Shown here piece after piece: positions 1 to 6,849 of a stretch of DNA of 22,870 nucleotides (the first letter of the stretch is position 1; each line of letters begins with the position of its first letter). The notes under the pieces were generated by a model. That model searched no databases. It was not told where the DNA came from and saw nothing but the letters and a program-made list of their open reading frames with translations. The stretch comes from a virus. Location of the stretch: positions 64,001 to 86,870 of the IMG/VR virus record IMGVR_UViG_3300036828_000615; one strand, written 5' to 3'. A program made the translations under genes and the position numbers.

Positions 1-468
1 CTGGATCGTCGACAGCGCGAGCTCGTAGGCGACCTCTTTGACGGGGTTGGGCAGCACGTCGTAGCCGTGGTTGAAGGTGACCTGCGCCTCGCCGGCCTGA
101 AACACCGGCAGGTAGTAGGGGTCGTTGCCGTAGTAATAGCCCGAGTAGGTGTCACCCCACAGCGGCCAGCCGTTGCGCTGAATCCAGCCGTCGGCATACC
201 AGGTGTAGTCGCGCTCGGGGTCCAGCACGCACGGATCATTGCTCTTGGGGAACACCGTCACGTTGCTCACGTCGGTGACATACCGGCTGCGCAGCATGAT
301 GATGCCTTTGGCGCCGATCGGGCTGACCTTGGTCGCCTGCACGTTCGGGAACAGGTGCCAGCCGCAGTAGATACGGATCGCGTCGCCGGCGACCTTCAGG
401 AACCAGTCCGGATCCTTGGTTTGAAACGCCTGCCAGTCGGGGTCCGCGGTGGAAACGAGATCCTGCAC
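1..468 (-). CDS. Head-to-tail connector/adaptor protein (partial, C-terminus off window)
   Basis: Reading leftwards from a GTG at 468, 156 codons stay open to the window edge. A strong GGAGGTG ribosome site lies a few bases upstream of the GTG. The product starts MQDLVSTADPDWQAFQT and is rich in Trp and Tyr, with a GYYYGNDPYYLPV stretch and a late FNHGYD segment. Connector proteins of actinobacteriophages have this kind of sequence and normally sit just downstream of the capsid gene; they close the portal vertex and receive the tail. The upstream head gene ends at 480, so the two are probably co-transcribed and co-translated. The assignment rests on position and general resemblance; no diagnostic motif was seen. 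The true C-terminus is outside the window. Confidence 0.72.
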   Translation of the reverse strand, partial: MQDLVSTADPDWQAFQTKDPDWFLKVAGDAIRIYCGWHLFPNVQATKVSPIGAKGIIMLRSRYVTDVSNVTVFPKSNDPCVLDPERDYTWYADGWIQRNGWPLWGDTYSGYYYGNDPYYLPVFQAGEAQVTFNHGYDVLPNPVKEVAYELALSTIQ

Positions 469-479
469 GGCGTCACCTC

Positions 480-1016
480 CTACCCACTCTGCGAGAGCAG
501 CTCGATCAACTCAGCCTTGCGCGCGGTGGAAGGGTACTCGACGCCGCGTTCCTCCAGCTGCGCCTTGAGTTCGGCGACCGTGAACTCCCCGAGGTCTTCC
601 TCGTCGTCGTCGGCCTCCGGCTCAGGCACGGGCTCGGGCTCAGGCTCGGGCTCAGGCTCGGGCTCGGGCTCCGGCGAGGTCTGCCAGGCGCGAGTGGCGC
701 CGTCGGGCAGGTCCTCACCCGCGTCGTGGTCGACGACATCGACATCCTCCATCAGCTCACCGGTGGCCTTGTCGACCAGGATGACGTCGTCGTCGTCGTC
801 GGCCACGTCACCTTCCAGCGCGGCCGCCATCGCGGCCAGGTGCTCGGGCACCTCCTGGCCCAGCGCCTCGAACAGCTCAACCTGGCGCCGGACGGCCAGT
901 GCGCTGGCCGCCACCGGATCGCGCACGAACACACCGCCCTTGGGCGGTGCCGCGAGCCGGCCGAATTGACCGCTGGAAACCTCGGCCTCGGTGTGATCCT
1001 TACGACCAACGGCCAT
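480..1016 (-). CDS. Head protein with Glu-Pro linker and C-terminal SAP/HeH-like domain
   Basis: A 178-residue acidic protein starting with ATG at 1016 behind AAGGAGGTAGCG. Residues about 1-65 hold a compact segment (QFGRLAAPPKGGVFVRDPVAAS). An Asp-rich run follows near 72-77, then a low-complexity EPEPEP linker around 115-135. The last about 35 residues (FTVAELKAQLEERGVEYP...KAELIELL) have the leucine spacing of the SAP/HeH/Rho-N type helix-extended-loop-helix fold, which binds nucleic acid or other capsid parts in other families. Such domains recur in small head proteins encoded between capsid and connector in actinophages. It could be a minor head, decoration or head-completion protein; which one cannot be told from sequence. 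Confidence 0.65.
   Translation of the reverse strand: MAVGRKDHTEAEVSSGQFGRLAAPPKGGVFVRDPVAASALAVRRQVELFEALGQEVPEHLAAMAAALEGDVADDDDDVILVDKATGELMEDVDVVDHDAGEDLPDGATRAWQTSPEPEPEPEPEPEPEPVPEPEADDDEEDLGEFTVAELKAQLEERGVEYPSTARKAELIELLSQSG
619..672. repeat. Short tandem repeat encoding the Glu-Pro linker
   Basis: A degenerate 6- and 12-bp tandem array built from GGCTCG and GGCTCA units lies inside the head protein gene. On the minus strand it reads as alternating Glu-Pro codons. Such arrays can expand or contract by slippage in steps of two residues without breaking the frame. Confidence 0.75.
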
Positions 1017-1061
1017 CGCTACCTCCTTGGGCGCCTGAGCGGAGATTACCGCCGGGAGGTG

Positions 1062-1274
1062 TCAGAGGGGCGCAGGTGCGGGGCGTGTCCGGAGAAGATA
1101 GTCGACCAATCCCAGCAGCCGCTCAACATCGTCATCGGCCATACCGAGAGCAGTATTGCACTTACCGCAGAGCAATCCGCGGACCTCGCCGGTCTCGTGA
1201 TCATGATCGACGTGCAGCCGCTTACCCCGCTCCTCCGACTCCTTACCAGTCGGCCACAGCCCCGGCCTGTTCAC
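1062..1274 (-). CDS. Truncated endonuclease VII-like (HNH/His-Me finger) nuclease
   Basis: A 70-residue ORF with a GTG start carries the core of the recombination endonuclease VII family: [21 protein letters not shown] at residues 20-40, followed by the usual [17 protein letters not shown] helix. The HVDHDH stretch is the catalytic beta-beta-alpha motif. C36 and C39 are the second zinc-binding Cys pair. The family normally has an earlier Cys-x2-Cys pair and about 30-60 more N-terminal residues, which are absent here; an in-frame TAA lies six codons before the GTG. A short ATG ORF in another frame (1271-1327) contains two cysteines and ends with TGA overlapping this GTG. The gene therefore looks like a degraded or frameshifted homing nuclease placed after the capsid gene. 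Activity is doubtful. Confidence 0.6.
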   Translation of the reverse strand: MNRPGLWPTGKESEERGKRLHVDHDHETGEVRGLLCGKCNTALGMADDDVERLLGLVDYLLRTRPAPAPL

Positions 1275-1310
1275 GCAGGCGCGGGGTCTTTACTGCAACC
1301 TACTACGCAT

Positions 1311-1346
1311 ACCGAGCGGCCACCCATTTCTGAGTGGCCGCTCGGT
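1311..1346. terminator. 13-bp perfect hairpin after the capsid gene
   Basis: ACCGAGCGGCCAC (1311-1323) and GTGGCCGCTCGGT (1334-1346) form a perfect 13-bp GC-rich stem with a 10-base loop, 15 bases beyond the capsid stop codon. There is no T-run on either side, as is common for actinobacterial terminators. It may end or attenuate capsid transcription, or stabilise the 3' end of the capsid mRNA. Confidence 0.7.
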
Positions 1347-1361
1347 CCTAAAACGTTGGAT

Positions 1362-2813
1362 CTAGAAAGTGGGCGCGGTCAAACCCGTGATCTCGACCAC
1401 GCTCTGCGGATATCGGCCGGCCGAAAATGCTAAGTAATTGTAGATTTGGAGCAGCACGGTCAGATTTTGCGCCTTGGTCTCGGGCAGCACGCGCGCCCGG
1501 ATCCCGCTCTCCCAGAGCACCAGGTCGGAAGTACGCGCGACGATGATGACGTCGTTCGTACCGGCCGCGGTGCCCACGCCCGCCGTGGTGGTGATGTTCG
1601 GGTCGGTCACGACCGGCAGCCCGTGCATCTGGCCCACGACCTGCTGGCTGGCGACCTCCTCGAGGATGCCCGCGGCGTTGAACGGGTTGTTGGCCGACGG
1701 CAGGAACAACGGGCGCTGCTGACCATCCAGCAGGGACAGGAACCAGCCCCAGCGCCGGGGGTGCATCACGATCACCTCGGCCGGCAGGAAACGGGTCGTG
1801 TGGATCGTCTGGATGGCGTTGGCGATCGCGGAGTACACGCCCTGAATCGTGACCGCCGAGGCCGGCACGGTACCGATGCCCGGCGTCTTGTCGACACCGA
1901 GTACCTGACCGCTGACGCCGGTGCCACTCAGCACCTGCTGGTCGGTCGAGGCGGCGTGCGCGGCGACCAGGTCGCGGAACACGACGTCGTCGAAGGCGAT
2001 CGGGCTCTGGTCGATCAGCTGGATCGAAACCCCTTGCGCGCCAGCCAGAGTGCACACCGGCGCGTTGATGAAGGTGTCGGTCAGATCGACGTCCACCACC
2101 GGCACGTTGTCGGCGGTCTGGATACCGACCGCGGTACCGGTCAACAGCTTGGGGATGTTGATGCTGTCGGTTCCACCGGGCAATGGTTGCCGCTGCACGA
2201 GATTGGCGAAAGCCCTACCGGGACGGGCCAATTCGACGTACTGGTCCATGAGCCAGGCGGGTGGGACCGCATATCCGCCGGAGCCGTCGACCCGGGAGAG
2301 GTCGCGGTACTCCTTGTACTCGTCGAGCGTGGCGACGTCCTGGGCGTGGCGGAACAGCCGCTCGCGGCTGGACCCGTCGTAGTCGATGTTCATCTGGTGC
2401 CTGATGAGGTCGTTGACCCAGGACCGCTGTCGATTGCCCTTGGTGTAGATGGCCTGTTCCTTGACCGATACCAGGCTGTTGGTCGCCTTGCGGATACCGG
2501 CCAGGTTCTTGGCGATCTGCCCGGTGCGCTCCACCTCGGAGCGAACCTCGTCGATGCGTTCGTCGAGGCCGATGATCTCGGCGCCCTCGCTGCGCATGTC
2601 CTTCATGTAGCGGCGGTACTCGCCGTCTTCCTCGGGCTCGAGGTCCTCGCGGCCCTGCTCGCGGGCGAGCAGCAGTACCGCTTCGGCCTTCTGCTGGCTG
2701 CGGGCGCGCTTCTCGGCCGTGGCCTCGCGCCGCTTGACGAGTTGGCTCAGGAAGTCTTCCAGGCCGCTGGAACCGACACCGGTGTCCAGGCGGCTTTCAA
2801 GCATCTCGGTCAT
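1362..2813 (-). CDS. Major capsid protein, HK97 fold
   Basis: 483 residues, ATG at 2813 behind AAGGA. Residues 1 to about 118 are charged and strongly helical (KRREATAEKRARSQQKAEA, DERIDEVRSEVERT), like the coiled-coil scaffolding delta domain of HK97-type capsids that the prohead protease removes. The shell domain follows: SGGYAVPPAWLMDQYVELARPGR near 178-200, the TDSINIPKL strand, the internal DQQVLSGTGVSGQVLGV segment with its Gly-rich turn, the ANAIQTIHTTRFLPAEVIVMHP spine helix and strand, and the C-terminal LPVVTDPNI...RTSDLVLWESG region. Family knowledge predicts self-assembly into hexamers and pentamers of an icosahedral head. Neighbouring protease and portal genes agree. The exact cleavage site was not determined. 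Confidence 0.95.
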   Translation of the reverse strand: MTEMLESRLDTGVGSSGLEDFLSQLVKRREATAEKRARSQQKAEAVLLLAREQGREDLEPEEDGEYRRYMKDMRSEGAEIIGLDERIDEVRSEVERTGQIAKNLAGIRKATNSLVSVKEQAIYTKGNRQRSWVNDLIRHQMNIDYDGSSRERLFRHAQDVATLDEYKEYRDLSRVDGSGGYAVPPAWLMDQYVELARPGRAFANLVQRQPLPGGTDSINIPKLLTGTAVGIQTADNVPVVDVDLTDTFINAPVCTLAGAQGVSIQLIDQSPIAFDDVVFRDLVAAHAASTDQQVLSGTGVSGQVLGVDKTPGIGTVPASAVTIQGVYSAIANAIQTIHTTRFLPAEVIVMHPRRWGWFLSLLDGQQRPLFLPSANNPFNAAGILEEVASQQVVGQMHGLPVVTDPNITTTAGVGTAAGTNDVIIVARTSDLVLWESGIRARVLPETKAQNLTVLLQIYNYLAFSAGRYPQSVVEITGLTAPTF

Positions 2814-3015
2814 GACGAATCCTTAATGAGGGTGCGATCAGATGGGGGCGTGGCCCGAACTGGGCGGATGGCTCGTCACCGCTCCGGCCCGTTTGGTGGG
2901 TTCGTCACCGGCACCTGGGGCACTCGGTCGGCGTTCCGGCGATCGGTTGTACGCGCGGGAACAGACCTGCCCGTGATTATGCAACCAGGACGCCGCCGGT
3001 GTGAGCCGACACGCC
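2814..3015. other. Non-coding gap between capsid gene and small head ORFs
   Basis: About 200 bases hold no ORF with convincing codon use or start site on either strand. The capsid ribosome site lies at its left end. No clear sigma-70 promoter is visible, although the gap after a hairpin would be a natural place for a capsid-specific promoter. Confidence 0.4.
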
Positions 3016-3035
3016 GGTGCCCGAATTTGGGCACC
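3016..3035 (-). terminator. Hairpin directly after the 49-residue ORF
   Basis: GGTGCCC and GGGCACC pair as a perfect 7-bp stem around a GAATTT/AAATTC loop, starting at the base after the TGA of the upstream minus-strand gene. There is no T-run. It lies at the boundary between the protease/portal genes and the capsid gene, so it may act as a partial terminator or RNA-processing signal. Confidence 0.5.
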
Positions 3036-3185
3036 TCATCGCGCGGTCCACATCATCCACCACGGCGGGCGCCAGCCCGGCCATCGTGCCGAGGCGAGAT
3101 AGGCGTCGATCTGCTCCTCGGTCCAGCCCTTTCCGCGCAGATAACCCGCCTTCTCGGCGCTGGCCTGGGCCAGGGCCTCGTTCAT
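3036..3185 (-). CDS. Small hypothetical protein (49 aa)
   Basis: ATG at 3185 follows GGAGGAG, and the ATG overlaps the TGA of the gene before it (TGATG), so translation is likely coupled. The product begins MNEALAQASAEKAGYLRGKG, continues with WTEEQIDAYLASARW, which resembles a short helical module, and ends in a Trp/Pro-rich tail (PGWRPPWWMMWTAR). No family is recognised. Position between protease and capsid suggests a head-assembly accessory role, but this is inference from context only. Confidence 0.6.
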   Translation of the reverse strand: MNEALAQASAEKAGYLRGKGWTEEQIDAYLASARWPGWRPPWWMMWTAR

Positions 3186-3355
3186 CACTCCTCCGGCGGC
3201 GGCTTAGCGGCCTCGTCGCGCTCATGCGCCAGCTGAGGCTCCAGCGCGGGATCGGCGGCCAGCCGCTCCTGGTCGGTCTTCGCCAGGTCGGTGTCGTGGC
3301 CCGGTTCGCCCGGTTCCTGCGCGTCGCCGGGGTCGTCGATGGGGGTGTCGGTCAT
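3185..3355 (-). CDS. Small acidic hypothetical protein (56 aa)
   Basis: ATG at 3355 is preceded by GAGAGGGA at a usable distance. The product starts MTDTPIDDPGDAQEPGEPGH and ends AAKPPPEE. It is highly charged, Pro-rich and probably disordered. Its TGA overlaps the ATG of the next small ORF. It lies between the protease and capsid genes, where small scaffold or decoration proteins are sometimes found. No family was recognised and function is unknown. Confidence 0.6.
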   Translation of the reverse strand: MTDTPIDDPGDAQEPGEPGHDTDLAKTDQERLAADPALEPQLAHERDEAAKPPPEE

Positions 3356-3367
3356 TTCCCTCTCTCC

Positions 3368-5056
3368 TTAACTCGCTTTGGTCTTGGGCTGCATGGTGTC
3401 GGCGAAGCCGGACTGGCGGATCACGGCCAGCCCTTCGGAGACCTTGATCGTCTTGGGCTCGCCGAACTCGGCGCGCAACTCCTCGAGCCTGCGAGTCACG
3501 TCGGTGTCAGTGGGCGCGCTGGCCTGCAGATCGCGGATCTGGCGGCGGGCCTTGGCCAGCATGGTGCGCAGATCCTTGTCGCCCTCGGCCATGTTGTAGC
3601 AGGTGACAATGGTGGCTTCCAGCGCCTTGGCCAGGCCGAGGTCCAGGCCCAGCTCCTGCTCGTGCTCGTCCTCGTCGCAGTCCTCGTTCTCGCCGATGGC
3701 GCCCTCGGCGTCGGTACCGGCGTAGTCGTCCATCTCCGAGTGCGCGTCGGGCATCCCGCGCCGGCCCTTCTTCTCGTCGTCGTCGCCCTCGCGGCCGCCG
3801 CCCTTCTTGAACGGCTTGGCCTGCTTGTCGGCGAAGTCGCGATCCTCGTTGTCGTTGCAGGACTCGTCGTCGTCGTGCTCGCCGTCGCAGCTCGCGTCAT
3901 GCCCGCGGTCGGCAATCTCGTCAATCATCGCGTGTTGCTCCTTGTCGTATTCCTCGTCGTGCGGGTCCAACGGCCAGTCGGTGGGCCGCCAGACATAGGG
4001 AGCGCCCTTGAAGGCCGTGCCCCGCTTGGCCGAGGGCAGTTGCACCTCGCTGCCGTCCTGCAGGACCGCGACCAGCATGGTGCCACCCGCCGCGTCGGGC
4101 CGCAGGTCGATGTGGTCGACACCGCTCAGCGTCTTGGATTCGTCGACCGTGATGCCGAACGACTTGGCCGCCGACCGGAGCTTGCCCATGATCGCGGACT
4201 GCTGCTCGGAGGTGTAGCTGCCTTTGTTCTGGGCGAAGCGCGCCAGCGCGTTGCGCACCCGGGCGGCGGAGTTCAACGGGTACCGCTTCACGCCGTTACC
4301 CTCCTTGGCGGGCTTGCCCTTGCTGTCCAGGTAGCCCGGGTCGGCGAAGGTGGAGACCCCGGAGTACTTCTTGGGTGTCGACGCCCGGATCGTCGCCTTC
4401 AGCACGCCCATCGCCCGCTCCACCTGATCGCGGTCCATCTTGCGCAGCTCAACCAGGTCGTTGTTCGACAGCTGGGCCAGCGCGGAGACCGCCTCGGTGG
4501 ACAGCATCGCCGCCGTGTTGGGATTGGCGCCGTAGTTGACCACCGACACGTCACCCTTCTGCAGGTTGATCTCGGTGATGGTGCGCCGGGTGTAGGAGTC
4601 GTCCCATTCCTGGCCGTTGTTGGCCACCCGGAACGCGAAGCTCATCTCGTCCATATCGCCGCGGCGCATCTTGGGCATGAGCCGCTGCACGTCGGGGTCG
4701 GTCGGGTCCAGCGTGGCGCGCACCAGCAGCCCGTGCGGGTCGGTCGACAGGCTCATGGTGCCGCTCTTGGTCCGGGCCAGCGGCAGCCCTTCGTGGTTGA
4801 GCAGCAGCTGCACGTCGGGACTGGTGGACAACGTACGGTCGAACGCGCGGGTGTGGATCGACTCGTCCCAGCCCCCGCCGGTCGGACCGCCGTACACCGG
4901 GTAGGGCTGATCGAAGGTCGCCGCGTAGCCCTCCAGGATCACCTGGGGACGCTCGCCGTCGTTGCGGTATTCGTAGTGCAGCGGCTGCGCCATCCGGCGC
5001 TGCTCGCGCACGTCGAAGATCTTCGCCCGGAAGCTGTAGTCGGTGGCGGTGGTCAT
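3368..5056 (-). CDS. Prohead maturation protease with long acidic C-terminal extension
   Basis: 562 residues, ATG at 5056 behind AGGAGGAATC. Residues 10 to about 190 match the HK97-family prohead serine protease: LEGYAATFD near 41-49, the catalytic-type His in LLLNHEG (H88), the catalytic-type Ser in DEMSFAFRV (S139), and the GDVSVVNYGANP strand after it. The mature enzyme would cut the capsid delta domain inside the prohead. After residue about 230 comes a second module (KKYSGVSTFADPGYLD, RVRNALARFAQNKGSYTSEQ) resembling a helical domain seen after phage and bacterial proteases. A very acidic Asp/Glu-rich tract lies near 385-470 and a helical tail (ALEATIVTCYNMAEGDKDLR) ends the protein. The protein is well over twice the usual 180-220 residues, so the extension may serve as scaffold. 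Confidence 0.88.
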   Translation of the reverse strand: MTTATDYSFRAKIFDVREQRRMAQPLHYEYRNDGERPQVILEGYAATFDQPYPVYGGPTGGGWDESIHTRAFDRTLSTSPDVQLLLNHEGLPLARTKSGTMSLSTDPHGLLVRATLDPTDPDVQRLMPKMRRGDMDEMSFAFRVANNGQEWDDSYTRRTITEINLQKGDVSVVNYGANPNTAAMLSTEAVSALAQLSNNDLVELRKMDRDQVERAMGVLKATIRASTPKKYSGVSTFADPGYLDSKGKPAKEGNGVKRYPLNSAARVRNALARFAQNKGSYTSEQQSAIMGKLRSAAKSFGITVDESKTLSGVDHIDLRPDAAGGTMLVAVLQDGSEVQLPSAKRGTAFKGAPYVWRPTDWPLDPHDEEYDKEQHAMIDEIADRGHDASCDGEHDDDESCNDNEDRDFADKQAKPFKKGGGREGDDDEKKGRRGMPDAHSEMDDYAGTDAEGAIGENEDCDEDEHEQELGLDLGLAKALEATIVTCYNMAEGDKDLRTMLAKARRQIRDLQASAPTDTDVTRRLEELRAEFGEPKTIKVSEGLAVIRQSGFADTMQPKTKAS

Positions 5057-5072
5057 GATTCCTCCTGGTTGC

Positions 5073-6446
5073 TCACTGTCTCACCGGAACGCTTTTTCCG
5101 TTACGCGGCGCGCCGCGCGGCCGTCGGGGCGGCTCGTCCTCGTCATCTTCACCGCCGCCGTCGTTCTCACCGCCGGCGATCGGGGGTGTCGGCAGACCGC
5201 CTGGTGCAGTACCCGGCTTGATCAGCGGCGGCGGCGGGTTCATCAGGCCGGGCGGAGTGCCCAGCGGGACCATCGTGCCGGGGTGGAAGATCTCGTCGCC
5301 GCCCTCGACCGGGTCCATCTCCTCGCGGGCGCGCACCTCGTTGGTGGAGGTCCAGCCCGCGACGGTCGACCCGCCCAGCGCGTTCTTGTACGCCGCGAAG
5401 CGGGCTTCGATATCCCCGCGCAGCAGGGCGTCGAAGTCGAACCGCACGTATTGGCCGCCCGGCAGGCAGCGGTTGATCATGGATTCGATGCAGGCCGTCC
5501 AGGCGCGGAAGGTGTAGGTGATCGCACCCAGGGTGATCTGCTCGACGCCGGTGCCCCAGGCGGTCGTCTCCTTGGTGTCGCCGATGAGGATGGGCGGGAC
5601 GCCGAACATGATGCAGATCTCGGACCGCTGGAATTGCCGGGTGGCCAAAAACTGCGATTCCTCGGGGCTGATCGACAGGTTCTTCCAACTGAACCCGCTG
5701 GTCAGCACCGCAGGTAGCCGCCGCCCGCCGTGGGAGGCGATCCAGTTCTTCTGCTGGCGCTCCACCGCGCCCTCGTCGAGGTCCTGATCGGTCATCAGCA
5801 GACCTGACGGGTTGGCCGACTCCTTGAAGTAGCGGAAGCCGTATTCCTCTGCGCCCAGGCTCATCCCGATCGCCACCGCGGCCTGTTTGACCGGCGAGAG
5901 CCCCCACGGCTCGCCGGGCATGGTGAAGCGTCTGATGTGCAGCATGTCGGCGGGACTGACCTTCTCGCCCATGATCCGGTAGATCGGGTCGAACCACATC
6001 AGGATGTCGGGACGGCGCTCGAGGAACACGATGTCGGGGTGCAGCGGCAGCAGTGAGGTGGGGTAGTTCAGCCGGTCGCGGCTGGTGATCAGGTGATAGC
6101 TGTTGCCACGCAAGGCCATTGAGGCCACGACCATCCACTTCCACTGGAACAGGTCGAAGCCCGGGAACGGCTCGCGCAGCAGCACCGGCTGCGGCTTGAC
6201 CTCCTTGGGGATGCCCTTGGCGTCGCGCCGGTACGCCTTCCACGGCAGGCTCGCGATGGTGTCGGCCAGGATGCGCACGCAGGCATACACCGTCATGTTC
6301 GCCATAGCCCGGTGCACGCCGAGGTAGTCGTCGATCACCCCGACCTGCGGGGGCGGCACGAAGGCGCTGGTGGTCAGGGTGCGCTGCTCGGCACCGCCGG
6401 TGCCGCCGGCGCGGCCGGTGCGCAACAGGTTGGTCAGGACGCTCAA
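5073..6446 (-). CDS. Portal protein, HK97/SPP1-like
   Basis: 457 residues with a TTG start at 6446 behind GAGGGG, two bases after the stop of the upstream gene. Hallmarks in order: VYACVRILADTIASLPWK at 53-70, the ALRGNSYHLI strand near 111-120, LLPLHPDIV near 132-140, DMLHIRRF and WGLSPVKQAA near 167-190, SPEESQFLATRQFQ near 260-273, and the portal signature FGVPPILIGD at 281-290. The C-terminal about 90 residues are Pro/Gly-rich and then acidic. As a dodecamer it forms the DNA entry channel and docks TerL and the connector. Gene order TerL-portal-protease-capsid confirms the role. Confidence 0.94.
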   Translation of the reverse strand: MSVLTNLLRTGRAGGTGGAEQRTLTTSAFVPPPQVGVIDDYLGVHRAMANMTVYACVRILADTIASLPWKAYRRDAKGIPKEVKPQPVLLREPFPGFDLFQWKWMVVASMALRGNSYHLITSRDRLNYPTSLLPLHPDIVFLERRPDILMWFDPIYRIMGEKVSPADMLHIRRFTMPGEPWGLSPVKQAAVAIGMSLGAEEYGFRYFKESANPSGLLMTDQDLDEGAVERQQKNWIASHGGRRLPAVLTSGFSWKNLSISPEESQFLATRQFQRSEICIMFGVPPILIGDTKETTAWGTGVEQITLGAITYTFRAWTACIESMINRCLPGGQYVRFDFDALLRGDIEARFAAYKNALGGSTVAGWTSTNEVRAREEMDPVEGGDEIFHPGTMVPLGTPPGLMNPPPPLIKPGTAPGGLPTPPIAGGENDGGGEDDEDEPPRRPRGAPRNGKSVPVRQ

Positions 6447-6447
6447 C

Positions 6448-6849
6448 TCAGCCCCTCATCACCTTGGAGGTGGCCACCCCGAGCAGGATCAGCGCGATCC
6501 CGATGATCGCCAGGCCCAGCGCCGGATGCACCAGCCACCCGGCGACGCTCAGCGCGGTGATCCCGGTCAGCTCCAGCAGGGTGGAGAACAGCTCACGCCA
6601 GTCGAAGCCCGGCTCGCCCACCGGCTCGGGCAGGTTCTTCGGTGTCACCACCGACACCGGCTTCTCCGGCTCCTTGTCCCCGTCCTTGTCCTTCTTGGCC
6701 TTGTGTGGTGGCTCGGGCTCGTCGGCCCAGGGCGGCGGATCGGGCAGCAGCATCTCCGCGCGGCGCTGGTCCTCGAGCGCCTCCCGGGCGTCGGCGTACA
6801 GCTTGCCGCCGCCACCGAAAGAGACCACGTTGTCAGGAGAATCGCTCAT
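6448..6849 (-). CDS. Two-TM membrane protein between TerL and portal
   Basis: 133 residues, ATG at 6849, overlapping the end of TerL by 17 bases and stopping two bases before the portal start. Residues 1 to about 80 are hydrophilic with a Lys/Asp/Glu-rich stretch (PPHKAKKDKDGDKEPEKP). The C-terminal half has two hydrophobic segments (LLELTGITALSVAGWLV and GLAIIGIALILLGVATS). Small membrane proteins at this place are seen in actinophages, but their function is not established. A holin is conceivable but not supported, since no lysin gene is nearby. Confidence 0.72.
   Translation of the reverse strand: MSDSPDNVVSFGGGGKLYADAREALEDQRRAEMLLPDPPPWADEPEPPHKAKKDKDGDKEPEKPVSVVTPKNLPEPVGEPGFDWRELFSTLLELTGITALSVAGWLVHPALGLAIIGIALILLGVATSKVMRG

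Noticed and set aside
67-969. Long plus-strand open frame (300 codons)
   Set aside because: It lies antisense to the connector and head genes, has low-complexity Gly/Ser runs from the EP repeat, and lacks a good start site; high GC produces such open frames.
1271-1327. 18-codon ORF in the hairpin before the endonuclease fragment
   Set aside because: Its ATG is in the hairpin loop with no free ribosome site; it is better explained as part of a frameshifted remnant than as a gene.
1446-3236. Plus-strand open frame of 596 codons opposite the capsid gene
   Set aside because: It is antisense to the clear HK97 capsid and composed of GC-shadow residues (R, G, V, H) without any motif.
3017-5221. 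Plus-strand open frame of 734 codons opposite the protease
   Set aside because: Antisense shadow of the protease, Val/Leu/Gly/Arg-rich with no domain; the minus-strand product has a full protease signature.
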